Part shown: piece by piece, positions 51,033 through 60,737 of the stretch | Position numbering within the stretch: position 1 is the first letter of the stretch | Layout: every line of letters starts with the position of its first letter | DNA from: GCA-2687025 sp964473525 | GTDB lineage: Bacteria > Poribacteria > WGA-4E > GCA-2687025 | NCBI GenBank assembly: GCA_964473525.1 | Contig: CAYYPK010000001.1 | Location: 124,001-188,000 of the forward strand | DNA length: 64,000 nucleotides | Direction: 5' to 3' | Made by a program: the position numbers and the translations under genes | The notes under the pieces: model-generated | What the model was told of the DNA's origin: nothing | The model's database searches: none | What the model saw: only the letters and a program-made list of their open reading frames with translations

Positions 51033-51953
51033 ATGGCTGACAGCGAAACGCGACGGATTCACGGCGCCGTGCCGGTCCTCGTCGCCCCGTTCGACGACCG
51101 CGGCGCCGTGGACGAGGACAGTCTGCGGCGCCAGATCGACTTCTGCGTCGAGGCCGGCTCCGACGCCATCGCTTTCGGGATGGGCACCGAGAGCCACATG
51201 CTCACCGACCCGGAGCGCGAGCGCATGTGGACCGTCGCCGCTCGCCAGTTGGAGGGCGGCCTGCGGCTCATCGCCGCGACGGCGCACGCGAGCCGACAGG
51301 GCACGGTCGCGCTGACGCAGCTTGCGTTGGACTGCGGAGCCGACGGCGCGATGGTGAACCCGGCGCCGCTCGGTGGCGACGCGCTGGTGTCCCTGTTCCG
51401 GGATCTGTCAGAGCAGGTAGCTCTGCCGCTGATGGTCCAGGACGCCAACGGCAACGCTCCCGCCGACGTGCTGCTGCAAGCCGTGCAGGAGTCTCCCCGC
51501 GTCAACAGCCTCAAGCTGGAGTCGCCAGGCGCCCCAGACAAGATCGGCCGTGTCGTCGAGGGGTTGGGCGACCGCGCGGGCCGCGAGGTGACGGTCGTCG
51601 GCGGCTCGAACGGAACGCTGCTGCCCGAGGAGTTCGACCGAGGCGCCGTGGGGACGCTCCCGCACCCGGCGATTATCGACGCGTTCGTGTCCTACTGCCG
51701 TCTGCGGGAAGCGGGCGATGCTGCCGAGGCCAACGAGCTGTACTACCGCGTGATCCTGCCGTTGAACCGGCTGACGGCGGCGGGCGCCGGGAACGCGATC
51801 TGGCTGCACAAGGAGATCTTCCGCCGGGCCGGCGTCCTCCGCTCGTCGTTCTGCCGCGTTGCTGCGGGTCCGATGCCGGAGTGGGCCATGCAGGCGGTCT
51901 GGCGCCATCTCGACGCCGTCGACACGCGCGTCGGACGCCTCCTCGACGCCTAA
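51033..51953 (+). CDS. DHDPS/NAL-family aldolase
   Basis: 306 residues, normal for the family. The Schiff-base lysine is in NSLKLESPG (about residue 156). PVLVAPFDDRGAVDEDSL begins the barrel, GMGTESHMLTDPERERMW replaces the usual GTTGE-type phosphate loop, and GAVGTLPHPAI lies at the entry. Members condense or cleave pyruvate with aldehydes; this one could act on keto-deoxy sugar acids, given its neighbours. GAGGAG lies upstream of the ATG at slightly long spacing. Confidence 0.88.
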   Translation: MADSETRRIHGAVPVLVAPFDDRGAVDEDSLRRQIDFCVEAGSDAIAFGMGTESHMLTDPERERMWTVAARQLEGGLRLIAATAHASRQGTVALTQLALDCGADGAMVNPAPLGGDALVSLFRDLSEQVALPLMVQDANGNAPADVLLQAVQESPRVNSLKLESPGAPDKIGRVVEGLGDRAGREVTVVGGSNGTLLPEEFDRGAVGTLPHPAIIDAFVSYCRLREAGDAAEANELYYRVILPLNRLTAAGAGNAIWLHKEIFRRAGVLRSSFCRVAAGPMPEWAMQAVWRHLDAVDTRVGRLLDA

Positions 51954-51960
51954 GCGCAGC

Positions 51961-52956
51961 CTACCGCGGCGGAGCGACCCACGTCCATGTGGGTTTTGCC
52001 GAGGGTGTAGTGATCTCGATCTGGCTTCGTAGAGCCCGAATGCTCTCGTCGCCAATGGATTTCCGCACGGAACGCGAGAAGGCGAGCAGCGCGTGGTCCG
52101 TGTACGCGGTTCGCGGCGAGTCGGGACGCAGTTCCGCGTCGTACCCCTCCGCCCGGAGCAACTCGCCGTACGCACCGACTAAGCGGGCCACGGACTCCTG
52201 CCGCGTGAGCGGCGCCGCAAAGCCGGTCAGCAGGCGCTCCGCGAGCTCAGGACACGGATCCGGCAGCCTCGCGAACTCGCGTTGAATCCATTTGTGGTAA
52301 GGCGCGTATCGTCTGTGCAGCAGAAAGCCAACCTTCATCGCATACGTTGCGTACCGGCCCCAGTACATCGCCGCCGCGAACTCGTCCCCGCGCGCCTCGG
52401 CGCGCGCCAGGTGCTTTACACCCCACTCCCATGCCCAGAAGAGGCACGCGCCGAGCCGCTGCCTCCGCACATCGGCAGGGTACGCGGCGAAAGCTCCTAT
52501 CGCCGACGACGTCTCGCCGGTAGGATCATGGAATACGCGAACACTCGCGAGTTCAAACAGCCATTCCTCCGGGATGCTCAGCCACTCGACCGCCTCCTCG
52601 GACGGCGCCGCCCGGCCGACATAGTGGGCGATGAGGGGGTCGATCCCCATGACGCGGCAGGCCTTCTCCGTATCGCGCGCCCAGCCGTGCCCTAGGAACT
52701 CCCGGGGCATGTCGTCCAGCGCGTTGCGAAGCGCGTCGCCGAAGCGCTCGATGTGCGCGTCGTTCAGCCAGACGGTAAAGCCAGGCCCCCAGCCGTGGTC
52801 GCACGACGTGTCGTCGTCGGCTCCGTGGCACTCGGAGCCACCGGCGATGCCCGCCGCGATGATGGGCTCGGCGTCTGGAACACGCTCGCGTATTGCTGGC
52901 AGGCCGACGTCAAAGAAGAAGCGCCGGCACAGTTCGAGCCCCTGCACTGTCTGCAC
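51961..52956 (-). CDS. DUF4037 protein
   Basis: 331 residues from GTG 52956. The signature GSECHGADDDTSCDHGWGPGF (Gly-Ser followed by paired acids and DH-W) is that of DUF4037 proteins, whose N-terminus resembles a nucleotidyltransferase (GS...D-x-D). The helical C-terminal half includes GACLFWAWEWGVKHLARAEA. The function is unknown; relatives are sometimes near stress or antibiotic-modification genes. It is convergent with the DHDPS-like gene and 33 bp after the large secreted protein on the same strand. Confidence 0.8.
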   Translation of the reverse strand: MQTVQGLELCRRFFFDVGLPAIRERVPDAEPIIAAGIAGGSECHGADDDTSCDHGWGPGFTVWLNDAHIERFGDALRNALDDMPREFLGHGWARDTEKACRVMGIDPLIAHYVGRAAPSEEAVEWLSIPEEWLFELASVRVFHDPTGETSSAIGAFAAYPADVRRQRLGACLFWAWEWGVKHLARAEARGDEFAAAMYWGRYATYAMKVGFLLHRRYAPYHKWIQREFARLPDPCPELAERLLTGFAAPLTRQESVARLVGAYGELLRAEGYDAELRPDSPRTAYTDHALLAFSRSVRKSIGDESIRALRSQIEITTPSAKPTWTWVAPPR

Positions 52957-52989
52957 GTCCGTTCAGGCGATTTCGGATGGGTGGCGATC

Positions 52990-54984
52990 TTATCGCCCCA
53001 GGTACGCGCTTGCTTCCCGCTCGAGCGCGTCGTAGTCGTGCCGCAACGTCTCGCCTGCGTATGCTACCTCGCTCTTCTCAGCCGGGAAAGGGATCCGCGC
53101 GTACGGGTTGTCATACCGCGGGTAGTCGCCCATTGCCACGGGGGCGCCGTCCTGCGTGAGGGGCCCGTCCCACGCGAACGCCAGCCTGCCCTGCGACGGC
53201 GACTCGTAGACCACATTTAGACGACGAGTTTCCAGCGGCGCGGCTTCGATCCGCCCCATGAAGTCGGCGAACTCGCCGTCCGTGGCGCGTCGACCGAGCT
53301 CGCAGATCCAGATGTTCCGCTTCCCGTCTGCGATGAGCTCAATGTCCTTCCACTCGCCCTCGTCGGCCCATCGCGTGCCGTTGCGTGACCACAACGCGAG
53401 GTACCCATCACCCTTGCGGGCGAAGGTCCACTTCCCGCGCGAGACGACCTCGTCGAACTTGTCACGAGGGAACCAGGCGTGCGTGAACTTCATGCGGTGC
53501 GTGATGTACAGGCCTGGTCGCGTTGAGATGTCGTAGAGAACGATCGCCACGTTCTTTACCTGCCCGACGCGCGGGAGTGACCCGGACCCCGCCCAGTAGT
53601 TCGGCGTCTCGTCGTGGATGCGCGCTGGGTGGGTCGTGAAGCAGACGGCGTCCCGGCCGAGCGTGGCTTGCCAGATGTGCTGCTGGTCGCCGCCGTACCC
53701 CTTCCGGTAGTCCTGCGCCGCGCTCAGCATGTAGTCCGGCGTGCGGTACGTGTAGTAGTTGACCTCGGTGCGCATGTTCCGCGTGACGTCGCGTTCGAAG
53801 ACGCGCGCCAAGGTGGGGAGCAGCCCGACGCGCCGCGCGAACGTCAGCATGCCGCGTTGCGACTTGAAGCCCTCGAAGAACCGGTTGTCCCACCAGTCGT
53901 ATTCGTCGAGCATGCGCGTCATCAGCTCGATCGTCAGCGGGTGTGAGTAGGCCTCCAGGCTGAGGAAGGTCATGCCGTCCTCGAGCCGGTCATAGTCGAG
54001 CCCCCAGCGCGCCGCCTCCTCGATGCGGATGCCGGCGCGTCCGCGGTGCGCCATCTCCGCGCGGTCCACGTCCTGCGCGATGGCCTCCAGCACTGCCGGC
54101 GCGCGGTACCGCCTGCTGAGCGCCAGCGACACGCCCGCCTGGTTCCCGGTGGCAAAGCTGTTCATCCCGAATACCAGGCGCGTGAGCGACCGCGTTGCTT
54201 CCGACCCGCCGTCCCGCTTGCTCCCCAGGTAGCTGCGCCCGTGCGTGCTGCCGAACGTCCCTCGGAACTGGTTCACGGCTACATCTAGCAGCAGGAGGTC
54301 GAGGACCATCGTCGCCTTCGCCACGATCTTTTCATCCTCGGCGAAGTCGACCAGGCTTACCAACCCCGAGACGTCCTCGTCGTAATACACGTTCGACAGC
54401 CACTCGCTGAAGCCAGTTTGGTAGCGCAGGTCCAGCCATCGGACGACACGCGGCCGGAAGCGCGCCATCTTCTCGGCGCCGGTCTCTCCCGAGTTCGCGA
54501 ACGTCTCGGTCGGGTAGAGCTGTCCCGCCAGATAGCCACCCGCGCTGAAGAGGATGTGGTGGTTTTCGGACCACGTGCACATGTGATCCTTGCCCGGCTC
54601 GTCCGGCCAGTATTTGAAGCCGAGAACGCTGGCGCGAGCTCGCGCGAGGAGCTCGTCGCTGGCCATCCCGGTATCGGCGTGCGTGTACAGCAGGCGTAGG
54701 ATGGGGTGCAGGCGAAAGTCGGCGCAGTCGCGCCGCTCGTCCATCTGCGCGAGGTCGCCGTCGAAGTCCGACGCGGTGGGTCGTACGCCGAGTTCCATGC
54801 GGGCCAACGCGGAGAATGCGCCGCCGCCCGTGGTCGCCGCATGGTACGCCAGGTACTGAGCGCGCCGTTCGGCGTATCCCTCTTCGACCGGGACAGGCGC
54901 GTATTCGGCGGCGTCGTACGAAGCGGCGAATGTTGGCAGGAGGAGCGATGGCAGTAGGGCAAGCATGGCGCGGCGGAGTCTCAC
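52990..54984 (-). CDS. Large secreted protein of unknown function
   Basis: 664 residues from GTG 54984, which adds the basic n-region VRLRRA to the signal core MLALLPSLLLPTFAAS (an ATG start at 54966 is the alternative; GGGAC lies before the GTG). The first ~450 residues are helix-rich with conserved-looking aromatic and His patches (CTWSENHHILFSAGGYLAG, QFRGTFGSTHGRSYLGSK, GFKSQRGMLTFARRVGLL), like an alpha/alpha toroid of polysaccharide lyases. The last ~200 residues are beta-rich (NVAIVLYDISTRPGLYITHR, DGYLALWSRNGTRWADEGEW). No known family was assigned; a role in glycan breakdown is a guess from the shape and the nearby lyase. Confidence 0.6.
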   Translation of the reverse strand: MRLRRAMLALLPSLLLPTFAASYDAAEYAPVPVEEGYAERRAQYLAYHAATTGGGAFSALARMELGVRPTASDFDGDLAQMDERRDCADFRLHPILRLLYTHADTGMASDELLARARASVLGFKYWPDEPGKDHMCTWSENHHILFSAGGYLAGQLYPTETFANSGETGAEKMARFRPRVVRWLDLRYQTGFSEWLSNVYYDEDVSGLVSLVDFAEDEKIVAKATMVLDLLLLDVAVNQFRGTFGSTHGRSYLGSKRDGGSEATRSLTRLVFGMNSFATGNQAGVSLALSRRYRAPAVLEAIAQDVDRAEMAHRGRAGIRIEEAARWGLDYDRLEDGMTFLSLEAYSHPLTIELMTRMLDEYDWWDNRFFEGFKSQRGMLTFARRVGLLPTLARVFERDVTRNMRTEVNYYTYRTPDYMLSAAQDYRKGYGGDQQHIWQATLGRDAVCFTTHPARIHDETPNYWAGSGSLPRVGQVKNVAIVLYDISTRPGLYITHRMKFTHAWFPRDKFDEVVSRGKWTFARKGDGYLALWSRNGTRWADEGEWKDIELIADGKRNIWICELGRRATDGEFADFMGRIEAAPLETRRLNVVYESPSQGRLAFAWDGPLTQDGAPVAMGDYPRYDNPYARIPFPAEKSEVAYAGETLRHDYDALEREASAYLGR

Positions 54985-55090
54985 GGTGTGTCCCTGGTCG
55001 CTGGGGTCGGCCCACCGCAACGATAGCCTCTGCGGGAGCAGCGTGGGCCGGGACGCCAGCGTCTGTCGGCGCCCCGCCCACGTTTCGCCC

Positions 55091-56818
55091 CTACGCCTCG
55101 TATAGATCGACGGCGGTGAGTCCCTTGGCGAACCTGTGCGCCGTCTGCGCGGCGGAGTCACTGCCCGTTGCCTTGCGGACATCCGTGGCCCAGCGAGCCA
55201 GACCCACGAGCATCTGTCCGCGCGCCGGATGGTCGCCTGACGCGCTCCACTCGTCGCCCACCGTCCGCAACGCGTGCAGCAGGTTCCAGCCGTGGTCATC
55301 CTTGAGGATCGCCTGCCCCATCGCTGATAGGAGCGCGTCTCCCGACCCGCCGCCAGCTAGGTACGCGCGCGTCTCGCGGCCGACCTCGCGGACCCGGACC
55401 GACTCGATGGAGTCGATGATGCCCGCCAGCGCGGCTTCCTCGTCCACGGCGTCCCCGGTGGTGGCGATCTCCGCCATGGGCCGAATGGGGATGTTCAGCC
55501 ACCGGTCCGAGTAGAACTGCCACGCCGCGTGGTACAGCGCGCGTGCGGCGACCGGGAACCCACCGTAGCGCAGCGCCGTGCGCACGGATGACGCGAGCGT
55601 CATCTCCCGCGCAAGCTCCCACCAGCCAGGGCTCATGGTCAGTGGCGTGCGCGCCATTCGGTCGCCCGCGAGCATCACCATGGTCGTCGCCACGGCCTCA
55701 ACGGCGGCTCCACCCTCGAGCGCGTCCGTGACGGCGCCGAACGCTTCGTCCAGATCGCCGCTGACGAGGCGCGCCGCGAACGCGTCCTCGTCGAGGTCGC
55801 CCGAACCGTCGGCGCCCAGCGCGTCGATCATCTCCCCTGCTTCGGTGAGGCGTCCCATCGCGGCGCGTCTGTGCTCGTCTGGCGCGCCCCGGCCTCGGCC
55901 GATGATCTTCGCGCCCAGGTTGCAGATGAGCTGCTCCGCATCCCCCCAGCCGAACTCCTCGAGCAGCTCCGCCAGGTAGCCCAGATGCAGAAGGTTGTCC
56001 GAGTGGCCCAGGAAGAACGGCTGCACGCTGCACTCGTACAGCAGCGGGATGATCTCATCGTCATGCCCGCCCAGTTCGCGGGCGGTGATGAGGCACTTCT
56101 CGATGCCCTCTGGATGCCGGTCGTCCGCGAACGTGGCAATCCAGGCTCGCAACTGCTCCCACGTGACGGGTGGCGGAAGGGGCCGGATCGCTGGGCGATC
56201 GCCCGCCCTGCCTGACGCGCCCTGGGCGGCCATCATCAGCGGAATCAGACGGTCGTCACCCTCGTACCGGCGCGCGACACGGACGCCGTTGACTGTGAGG
56301 GCCAGTCGGTTGCCGCCGTCTGGCCCTCGCTCCGTCGCGATGTGCTGCCCCATGTGCTGTACGAGCAGTCGCAGCGTCTCCTGCTCGGAGACACCGCGCG
56401 CGAGAGTCATGGCGATGGCCTTGGCGAGCGTCCAGTCGTCGCCACTCAGCAACCCTTCCTCCAACAGGAGCAGATGCCGATCCGACCGCGCCGACCCTTC
56501 GACGTTCACGTCTACCCAGATCGCTCCGTCACGGACTTCGACCGGGTACGCCTCAATGTCGTCGCAACCACCGGTGAAACACCCGCCGCCGCGCATGTCG
56601 TAGCTCCACCCGTGCCAGTCGCACGTGAGAACGCCGTTCCGCACGCGTCCTCGCACGAGTGGATACCCCATGTGGGGGCATTGGTTGTCCGTCGCGTAGT
56701 GCGCCCCCTCGTGGTAGAACAGCGCGACGCTCTTGCCGTCTACCTTCACCGCCTTCGGTTTGCCCTCGGGTACCTCGTCCACGGTTGCGACTCTCACGAA
56801 GCCGTTCTGTGCGTTCAA
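55091..56818 (-). CDS. Rieske [2Fe-2S] protein with large helical domain, copy A
   Basis: 575 residues from TTG 56818. The Rieske cluster site is complete: DNQCPHMGYPL and TCDWHGWSYD. It is not a typical ring-hydroxylating oxygenase, because the ~450 residues after it are all helical and lack the D-H-H-D mononuclear iron motif. Blocks shared with copy B: EKCLITARELGGHDDEIIPL, LYECSVQPFFLGH, ICNLGAKIIGRGRG, GDRMARTPLT and YHAAWQFYSDRWLNIPIRPM. The helical part could hold a di-iron or heme-oxygenase-like site, but none could be proved by eye. Directly follows copy B (36 bp). Confidence 0.8.
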   Translation of the reverse strand: MNAQNGFVRVATVDEVPEGKPKAVKVDGKSVALFYHEGAHYATDNQCPHMGYPLVRGRVRNGVLTCDWHGWSYDMRGGGCFTGGCDDIEAYPVEVRDGAIWVDVNVEGSARSDRHLLLLEEGLLSGDDWTLAKAIAMTLARGVSEQETLRLLVQHMGQHIATERGPDGGNRLALTVNGVRVARRYEGDDRLIPLMMAAQGASGRAGDRPAIRPLPPPVTWEQLRAWIATFADDRHPEGIEKCLITARELGGHDDEIIPLLYECSVQPFFLGHSDNLLHLGYLAELLEEFGWGDAEQLICNLGAKIIGRGRGAPDEHRRAAMGRLTEAGEMIDALGADGSGDLDEDAFAARLVSGDLDEAFGAVTDALEGGAAVEAVATTMVMLAGDRMARTPLTMSPGWWELAREMTLASSVRTALRYGGFPVAARALYHAAWQFYSDRWLNIPIRPMAEIATTGDAVDEEAALAGIIDSIESVRVREVGRETRAYLAGGGSGDALLSAMGQAILKDDHGWNLLHALRTVGDEWSASGDHPARGQMLVGLARWATDVRKATGSDSAAQTAHRFAKGLTAVDLYEA

Positions 56819-56854
56819 TGTCCCATTCCCCCACGTGCAGACCTTTGGCGAGCG

Positions 56855-58564
56855 CTATCGGTCGAAGACCTCGACGGTGGTTCGCCCTTCGGCGAACCGC
56901 ATCGCCGTCGTCGCGGACGACCCACTGTCGCTGTTGGTCCTGACATCCGTCGCGTAGCGAACCAGCCCCACGAGCAGCTGCGCCTGCGCGGGGTCGCCCT
57001 CGGCTCGCGGCCACTCGTCGACAACTGCCCTGAGCGCCGGGACAACGCGGCTACCGGTGTTGTCCCAGAGGATCGCGCGCCCGACCTCGTGCGCGAGTTC
57101 GTCGGGGGAGCCGCCGGCGTTGAGCCGCGCCAGTGTCTCGTCGCCTACTGCGTGGACGGCCAGCGTCTCGATGCTGTTCACGATGTCCGCCACCGACACG
57201 TCGGATGTCGTCGTGGACAGCGACTCGCTCAGCGGCCGATGTGGGATGTTTACCCAGCGGTGGGCGAACAGCTCCCATGCCACGTGGTAGACGCCCATCG
57301 CCGCGACCTCGTCGCCCGCTACGCGTTGCACGGTGCGGAGCGAGGCCGCGAGTGTCAGCTCCGACGTCAGTTCGTGCCAGCCTGCCTCTACGCTGACGGG
57401 CGTCCGCGCCATGCGGTCCGCGGCCAGCAGCACGAGCGTTGTGATGATGTCGTCTAGCGACGCGTATGAGCTCAGCGCCGCCGCAACCGCCGCGAACGAG
57501 CGCTGTACGGAGCCGGACGTGAGCTCGGCGACCAGCGCGTCGGCGTCGTACGCCTCCCCTGACGGGCTTTCGCCGCCGCTCAGCTCGCCCATGAGTTCTA
57601 CGGCGTCGCGTCGGAAGCGTTCCGGCACGCCTCGTCCTCTGCCCACGAGCTTCGCGCCCAGGTTGAAGACAAGCTCCGCCGCCTGGTCCCACCCGAACTC
57701 GTCGACCGCCTCGGACAGGTGCGCTATCGCGGTGATGTTCGAGGGGAACCCCAGGAACCGCGGCTGCACGGCGCACTCGAAGAGCAGCGGCAGCACGCTG
57801 TCCTCGTGGCCGAGGGACCGCGCGGTGAAGAGGCACCGCTCGATGCGCCCGGACTGGCTGTCACGCGAGAACGCCCGCACCCAGCGGCGAATCTGGTCGA
57901 TGCTGACGGGGTCGGGTAGCGGTATCACGTCTTGCCGCTTGGCGGCGGGGCCGGACACCGCGCACGCGGCAGTAGACAGGGCGATGAGCCGGTCCTCGGC
58001 ATTGTACATCCGCCCGACGCGGAGGCCGTTCACCAGGCGCGACACATCCTCGCAGCCTTCGGGGCCATGCGAGGTCGATATGTGCCTACCGACGTGTCGG
58101 AGGATGAGCTCTACCACCTCGTCTTCTGACACCCCGCCCTTCAGCAGCAGCGCGATCGCCTTGGAGATGGTCCACCGGTCCTCGCTCAGCAGTCCCTCTT
58201 GTAGGAGCTGCATGTGCTCAGCCTTGCGCTCATACGCCCACTCCGGGAGCTCGACCCAGACGTCGTCGCCACGGACTTCCGCCGGGAAAGTCTCGAGGTC
58301 GTCACACTCGAAGTTGAAGCACCCACCCGCCTCAAGGTCGAAGCTCCTGCCATGCCACTCGCACGTCAGAATGCCGTGGCGTATCGTGCCGCGCGTTAGC
58401 GGGTACCCCATGTGCGGGCACTGGTTGTCGGTGGCGTGGATCTCTCCCTCGACGTTGAAGAGCGCAATGCTGCGCGACTCTCCGACCTTCACCGCGCGCG
58501 ACTCGCCGGGCGGTACCTCGGCAAGAGACGCGAGTTTGGTCCATTCCGGGCCTCGTGATGCCAA
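56855..58564 (-). CDS. Rieske [2Fe-2S] protein with large helical domain, copy B
   Basis: 569 residues from TTG 58564, chosen because AGGAGG lies six bases upstream and the resulting N-terminus aligns with copy A; a frame open to 58594 would swallow that ribosome site. Rieske site DNQCPHMGYPL and TCEWHGRSFD. The helical domain shares ERCLFTARSLGHEDSVLPLL, FECAVQPRFLGF, VFNLGAKLVGRGRG, ADRMARTPVS and YHVAWELFAHRWVNIPHRPL with copy A. First gene of the pair and divergent from the lyase at 58858; the 293 bp between hold no other gene. Confidence 0.8.
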   Translation of the reverse strand: MASRGPEWTKLASLAEVPPGESRAVKVGESRSIALFNVEGEIHATDNQCPHMGYPLTRGTIRHGILTCEWHGRSFDLEAGGCFNFECDDLETFPAEVRGDDVWVELPEWAYERKAEHMQLLQEGLLSEDRWTISKAIALLLKGGVSEDEVVELILRHVGRHISTSHGPEGCEDVSRLVNGLRVGRMYNAEDRLIALSTAACAVSGPAAKRQDVIPLPDPVSIDQIRRWVRAFSRDSQSGRIERCLFTARSLGHEDSVLPLLFECAVQPRFLGFPSNITAIAHLSEAVDEFGWDQAAELVFNLGAKLVGRGRGVPERFRRDAVELMGELSGGESPSGEAYDADALVAELTSGSVQRSFAAVAAALSSYASLDDIITTLVLLAADRMARTPVSVEAGWHELTSELTLAASLRTVQRVAGDEVAAMGVYHVAWELFAHRWVNIPHRPLSESLSTTTSDVSVADIVNSIETLAVHAVGDETLARLNAGGSPDELAHEVGRAILWDNTGSRVVPALRAVVDEWPRAEGDPAQAQLLVGLVRYATDVRTNSDSGSSATTAMRFAEGRTTVEVFDR

Positions 58565-58857
58565 TTGCTGCCTCCTTGATACAGCAGACGCCACGCGCGC
58601 GCAGACCGGCGCACGCGCCTACGTCTCGCAGGTTTGGACGTTTGACCGCTATCGCGGCTGGTGGCACATTGGCCATGCACTCGGTGGTCGCGCGCCCACG
58701 GCGCCCACGCCCTGGCGGGCGATTCCTACGGGCGGCTGACGCGCTCTCATGTTGTAACCCCATTCTCTCAGTGTGCGCATACTGGAATGCTGTCAACGCC
58801 GGTTCCGGTAGCGCCAGCGCCGCAGCCGCGCCCGGCGAGGCGGAGGACTTGGTGGAT

Positions 58858-60711
58858 ATGCGACGGTTCGCTGCGGCATTCGCGTGCGCGTGGTTGGTGG
58901 TCGGCGCGCAGGCCGCAGGTAGACAGATGGAAAGCCTCGGCCGGGGTGGAGTTGCGGCGCCGCAGGAAGACGGGCGGGTGTTCCTTGCGTGGCGCCTGCT
59001 CGCGACCGACCCCGACGACATTGCGTTCAACGTCTACCACGTCGCGGACGGCGGCGAGCCGGTCCTGCTGAACCGAGAACCGATATCCACCCGAACGATG
59101 CTGCTCGCCGACGTGCCCGACGACGCGGTCGGCAGCTCGTATGCGGTCGGCAGCTCGTATTACGTGCGGGCGCTCGCTGGTGGGGAGGAGGGGCCGCCGT
59201 CGCGCGCCTTCACGTCCGCGGGCGCGCCCGACGCGCCGTACGTTTCGATCCCCCTACGGACGCCCGACGGAACGCGACCCAACGACGCGTCCGTGGGCGA
59301 TCTCGATGGAGACGGCGAGTACGAGATCGTCCTGCATCAGGCCCCACGCGGCCGCGACAACTCACGCCCTGGCACGACCGACCCACCCATCCTCGAGGCG
59401 TACAGACTGGACGGGACGATGCTCTGGCGCATCAACCTTGGCATCAACATCCGCGAGGGCGCGCACTACACGCAGTTCATGGTGTACGACCTGGATGGCG
59501 ACGGTCGCGCCGAGGTCGCGTGCAAGACCGCGGACGGCACGGTGGACGGCCAGGGCGTTGTGATCGGCGATCCTGACGCCGACTACCGAGAAGGCAACGG
59601 CTACATCCTCTCCGGTCCCGAATACCTGACCGTGTTCGACGGTCTCACCGGAGCCGCGCTCGCCACGATGGACTACGTGCCCCCGCGCGGCGTCGTCGCG
59701 GACTGGGGCGACGACTACGGCAACCGCGTCGACCGCTTCCTCGCCTGCGTCGCCTACCTCGACGGCGAACGCCCCAGCCTCGTCATGTGCCGAGGGTACT
59801 ACACACGTACCGTCCTGGCGGCGTGGAACTGGCGGGACGGCGAGCTCAGTCACGTATGGACGTTCGACAGCGCCGACGACACGCCCGGAAACGAGGCCTA
59901 CGCCGGACAGGGCAACCACGGCATCAGTGTCGGCGATGTGGACGGCGACGGCCGAGACGAGATCGTCTACGGCTCCTGCGTCATCGACGACGACGGCACG
60001 GGCCTCTATTCGACGGGTTTGGGACACGGCGACGCGATGCACCTGTCAGATCTAGATCCAAGCCGCCCCGGATTGGAGCTTTTCGACATCCACGAGAGCC
60101 CGAGCCATGAACACGGCATTGAGTTCCGTGACGCCGGCACGGGAGAGGTTCTGTGGAGCAAGCCTTCGGCCGATGTCGGGCGGGGCATGTCGATGGATCT
60201 CGACCCGCGACACCTCGGCTATGAGTCCTGGGCCTCCGGCCGGGGCCTTGATGCCATCTACAGCGCGACCGGCGAGGACGTGTCGGACGTGAAACCACGG
60301 TCCTGCAACATGGGTGTGTGGTGGGACGGCGACACGCTCCGCGAGCTACTCGATCACACGACAGTCAGCAAGTGGAACTGGCTGGAAGCCACGGAGACCA
60401 CGTTACTCGACGCCTCTCGGTACGGGTGCGTGTCCAACAATGGCAGCAAGGGCAACCCGTGCCTCGTCGCCGATGTCCTGGGAGACTGGCGCGAGGAAAT
60501 CATCTGGCGTTCGGAGGACAATTCGGAGCTGCGCATCTTCACGTCGACCGAGCCTACGGACCATCGGTTCGTGACGCTCATGCACGATCCGGTGTACAGG
60601 CTCAGCGTCGCCTGGCAGAATGTCGCGTACAACCAGCCCACGCAGCTGGGATACTACATGGGGGCCGATATGCCTCCGGCGCCCAGGCCCAATATCCGGC
60701 TAGGCCCGTAG
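58858..60711 (+). CDS. Secreted rhamnogalacturonan lyase, family PL11
   Basis: 617 residues. Signal peptide about 1-20 (FAAAFACAWLVVGAQA). Family features: an N-terminal FLAWRLLATDPDDIAFNVYH domain and an eight-bladed propeller with calcium-binding DLDGDG loops (VGDLDGDGEYE, VYDLDGDGRAE, VGDVDGDGRDE), plus the conserved YGNRVDRFLACVAYLDGE, MCRGYYTRTVLAAWNW and WNWLEATETTLLDASRYGCVSNN. It cleaves the rhamnose-galacturonate backbone of pectin. The start at 58858 has GGAGG a little upstream; a GTG at 58852 is equally possible. It indicates use of plant or algal polysaccharides. Overlapping frames from 58555 are not real. Confidence 0.92.
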   Translation: MRRFAAAFACAWLVVGAQAAGRQMESLGRGGVAAPQEDGRVFLAWRLLATDPDDIAFNVYHVADGGEPVLLNREPISTRTMLLADVPDDAVGSSYAVGSSYYVRALAGGEEGPPSRAFTSAGAPDAPYVSIPLRTPDGTRPNDASVGDLDGDGEYEIVLHQAPRGRDNSRPGTTDPPILEAYRLDGTMLWRINLGINIREGAHYTQFMVYDLDGDGRAEVACKTADGTVDGQGVVIGDPDADYREGNGYILSGPEYLTVFDGLTGAALATMDYVPPRGVVADWGDDYGNRVDRFLACVAYLDGERPSLVMCRGYYTRTVLAAWNWRDGELSHVWTFDSADDTPGNEAYAGQGNHGISVGDVDGDGRDEIVYGSCVIDDDGTGLYSTGLGHGDAMHLSDLDPSRPGLELFDIHESPSHEHGIEFRDAGTGEVLWSKPSADVGRGMSMDLDPRHLGYESWASGRGLDAIYSATGEDVSDVKPRSCNMGVWWDGDTLRELLDHTTVSKWNWLEATETTLLDASRYGCVSNNGSKGNPCLVADVLGDWREEIIWRSEDNSELRIFTSTEPTDHRFVTLMHDPVYRLSVAWQNVAYNQPTQLGYYMGADMPPAPRPNIRLGP

Positions 60712-60737
60712 CTGCTCCGACAGGATGCCGTCAAACC

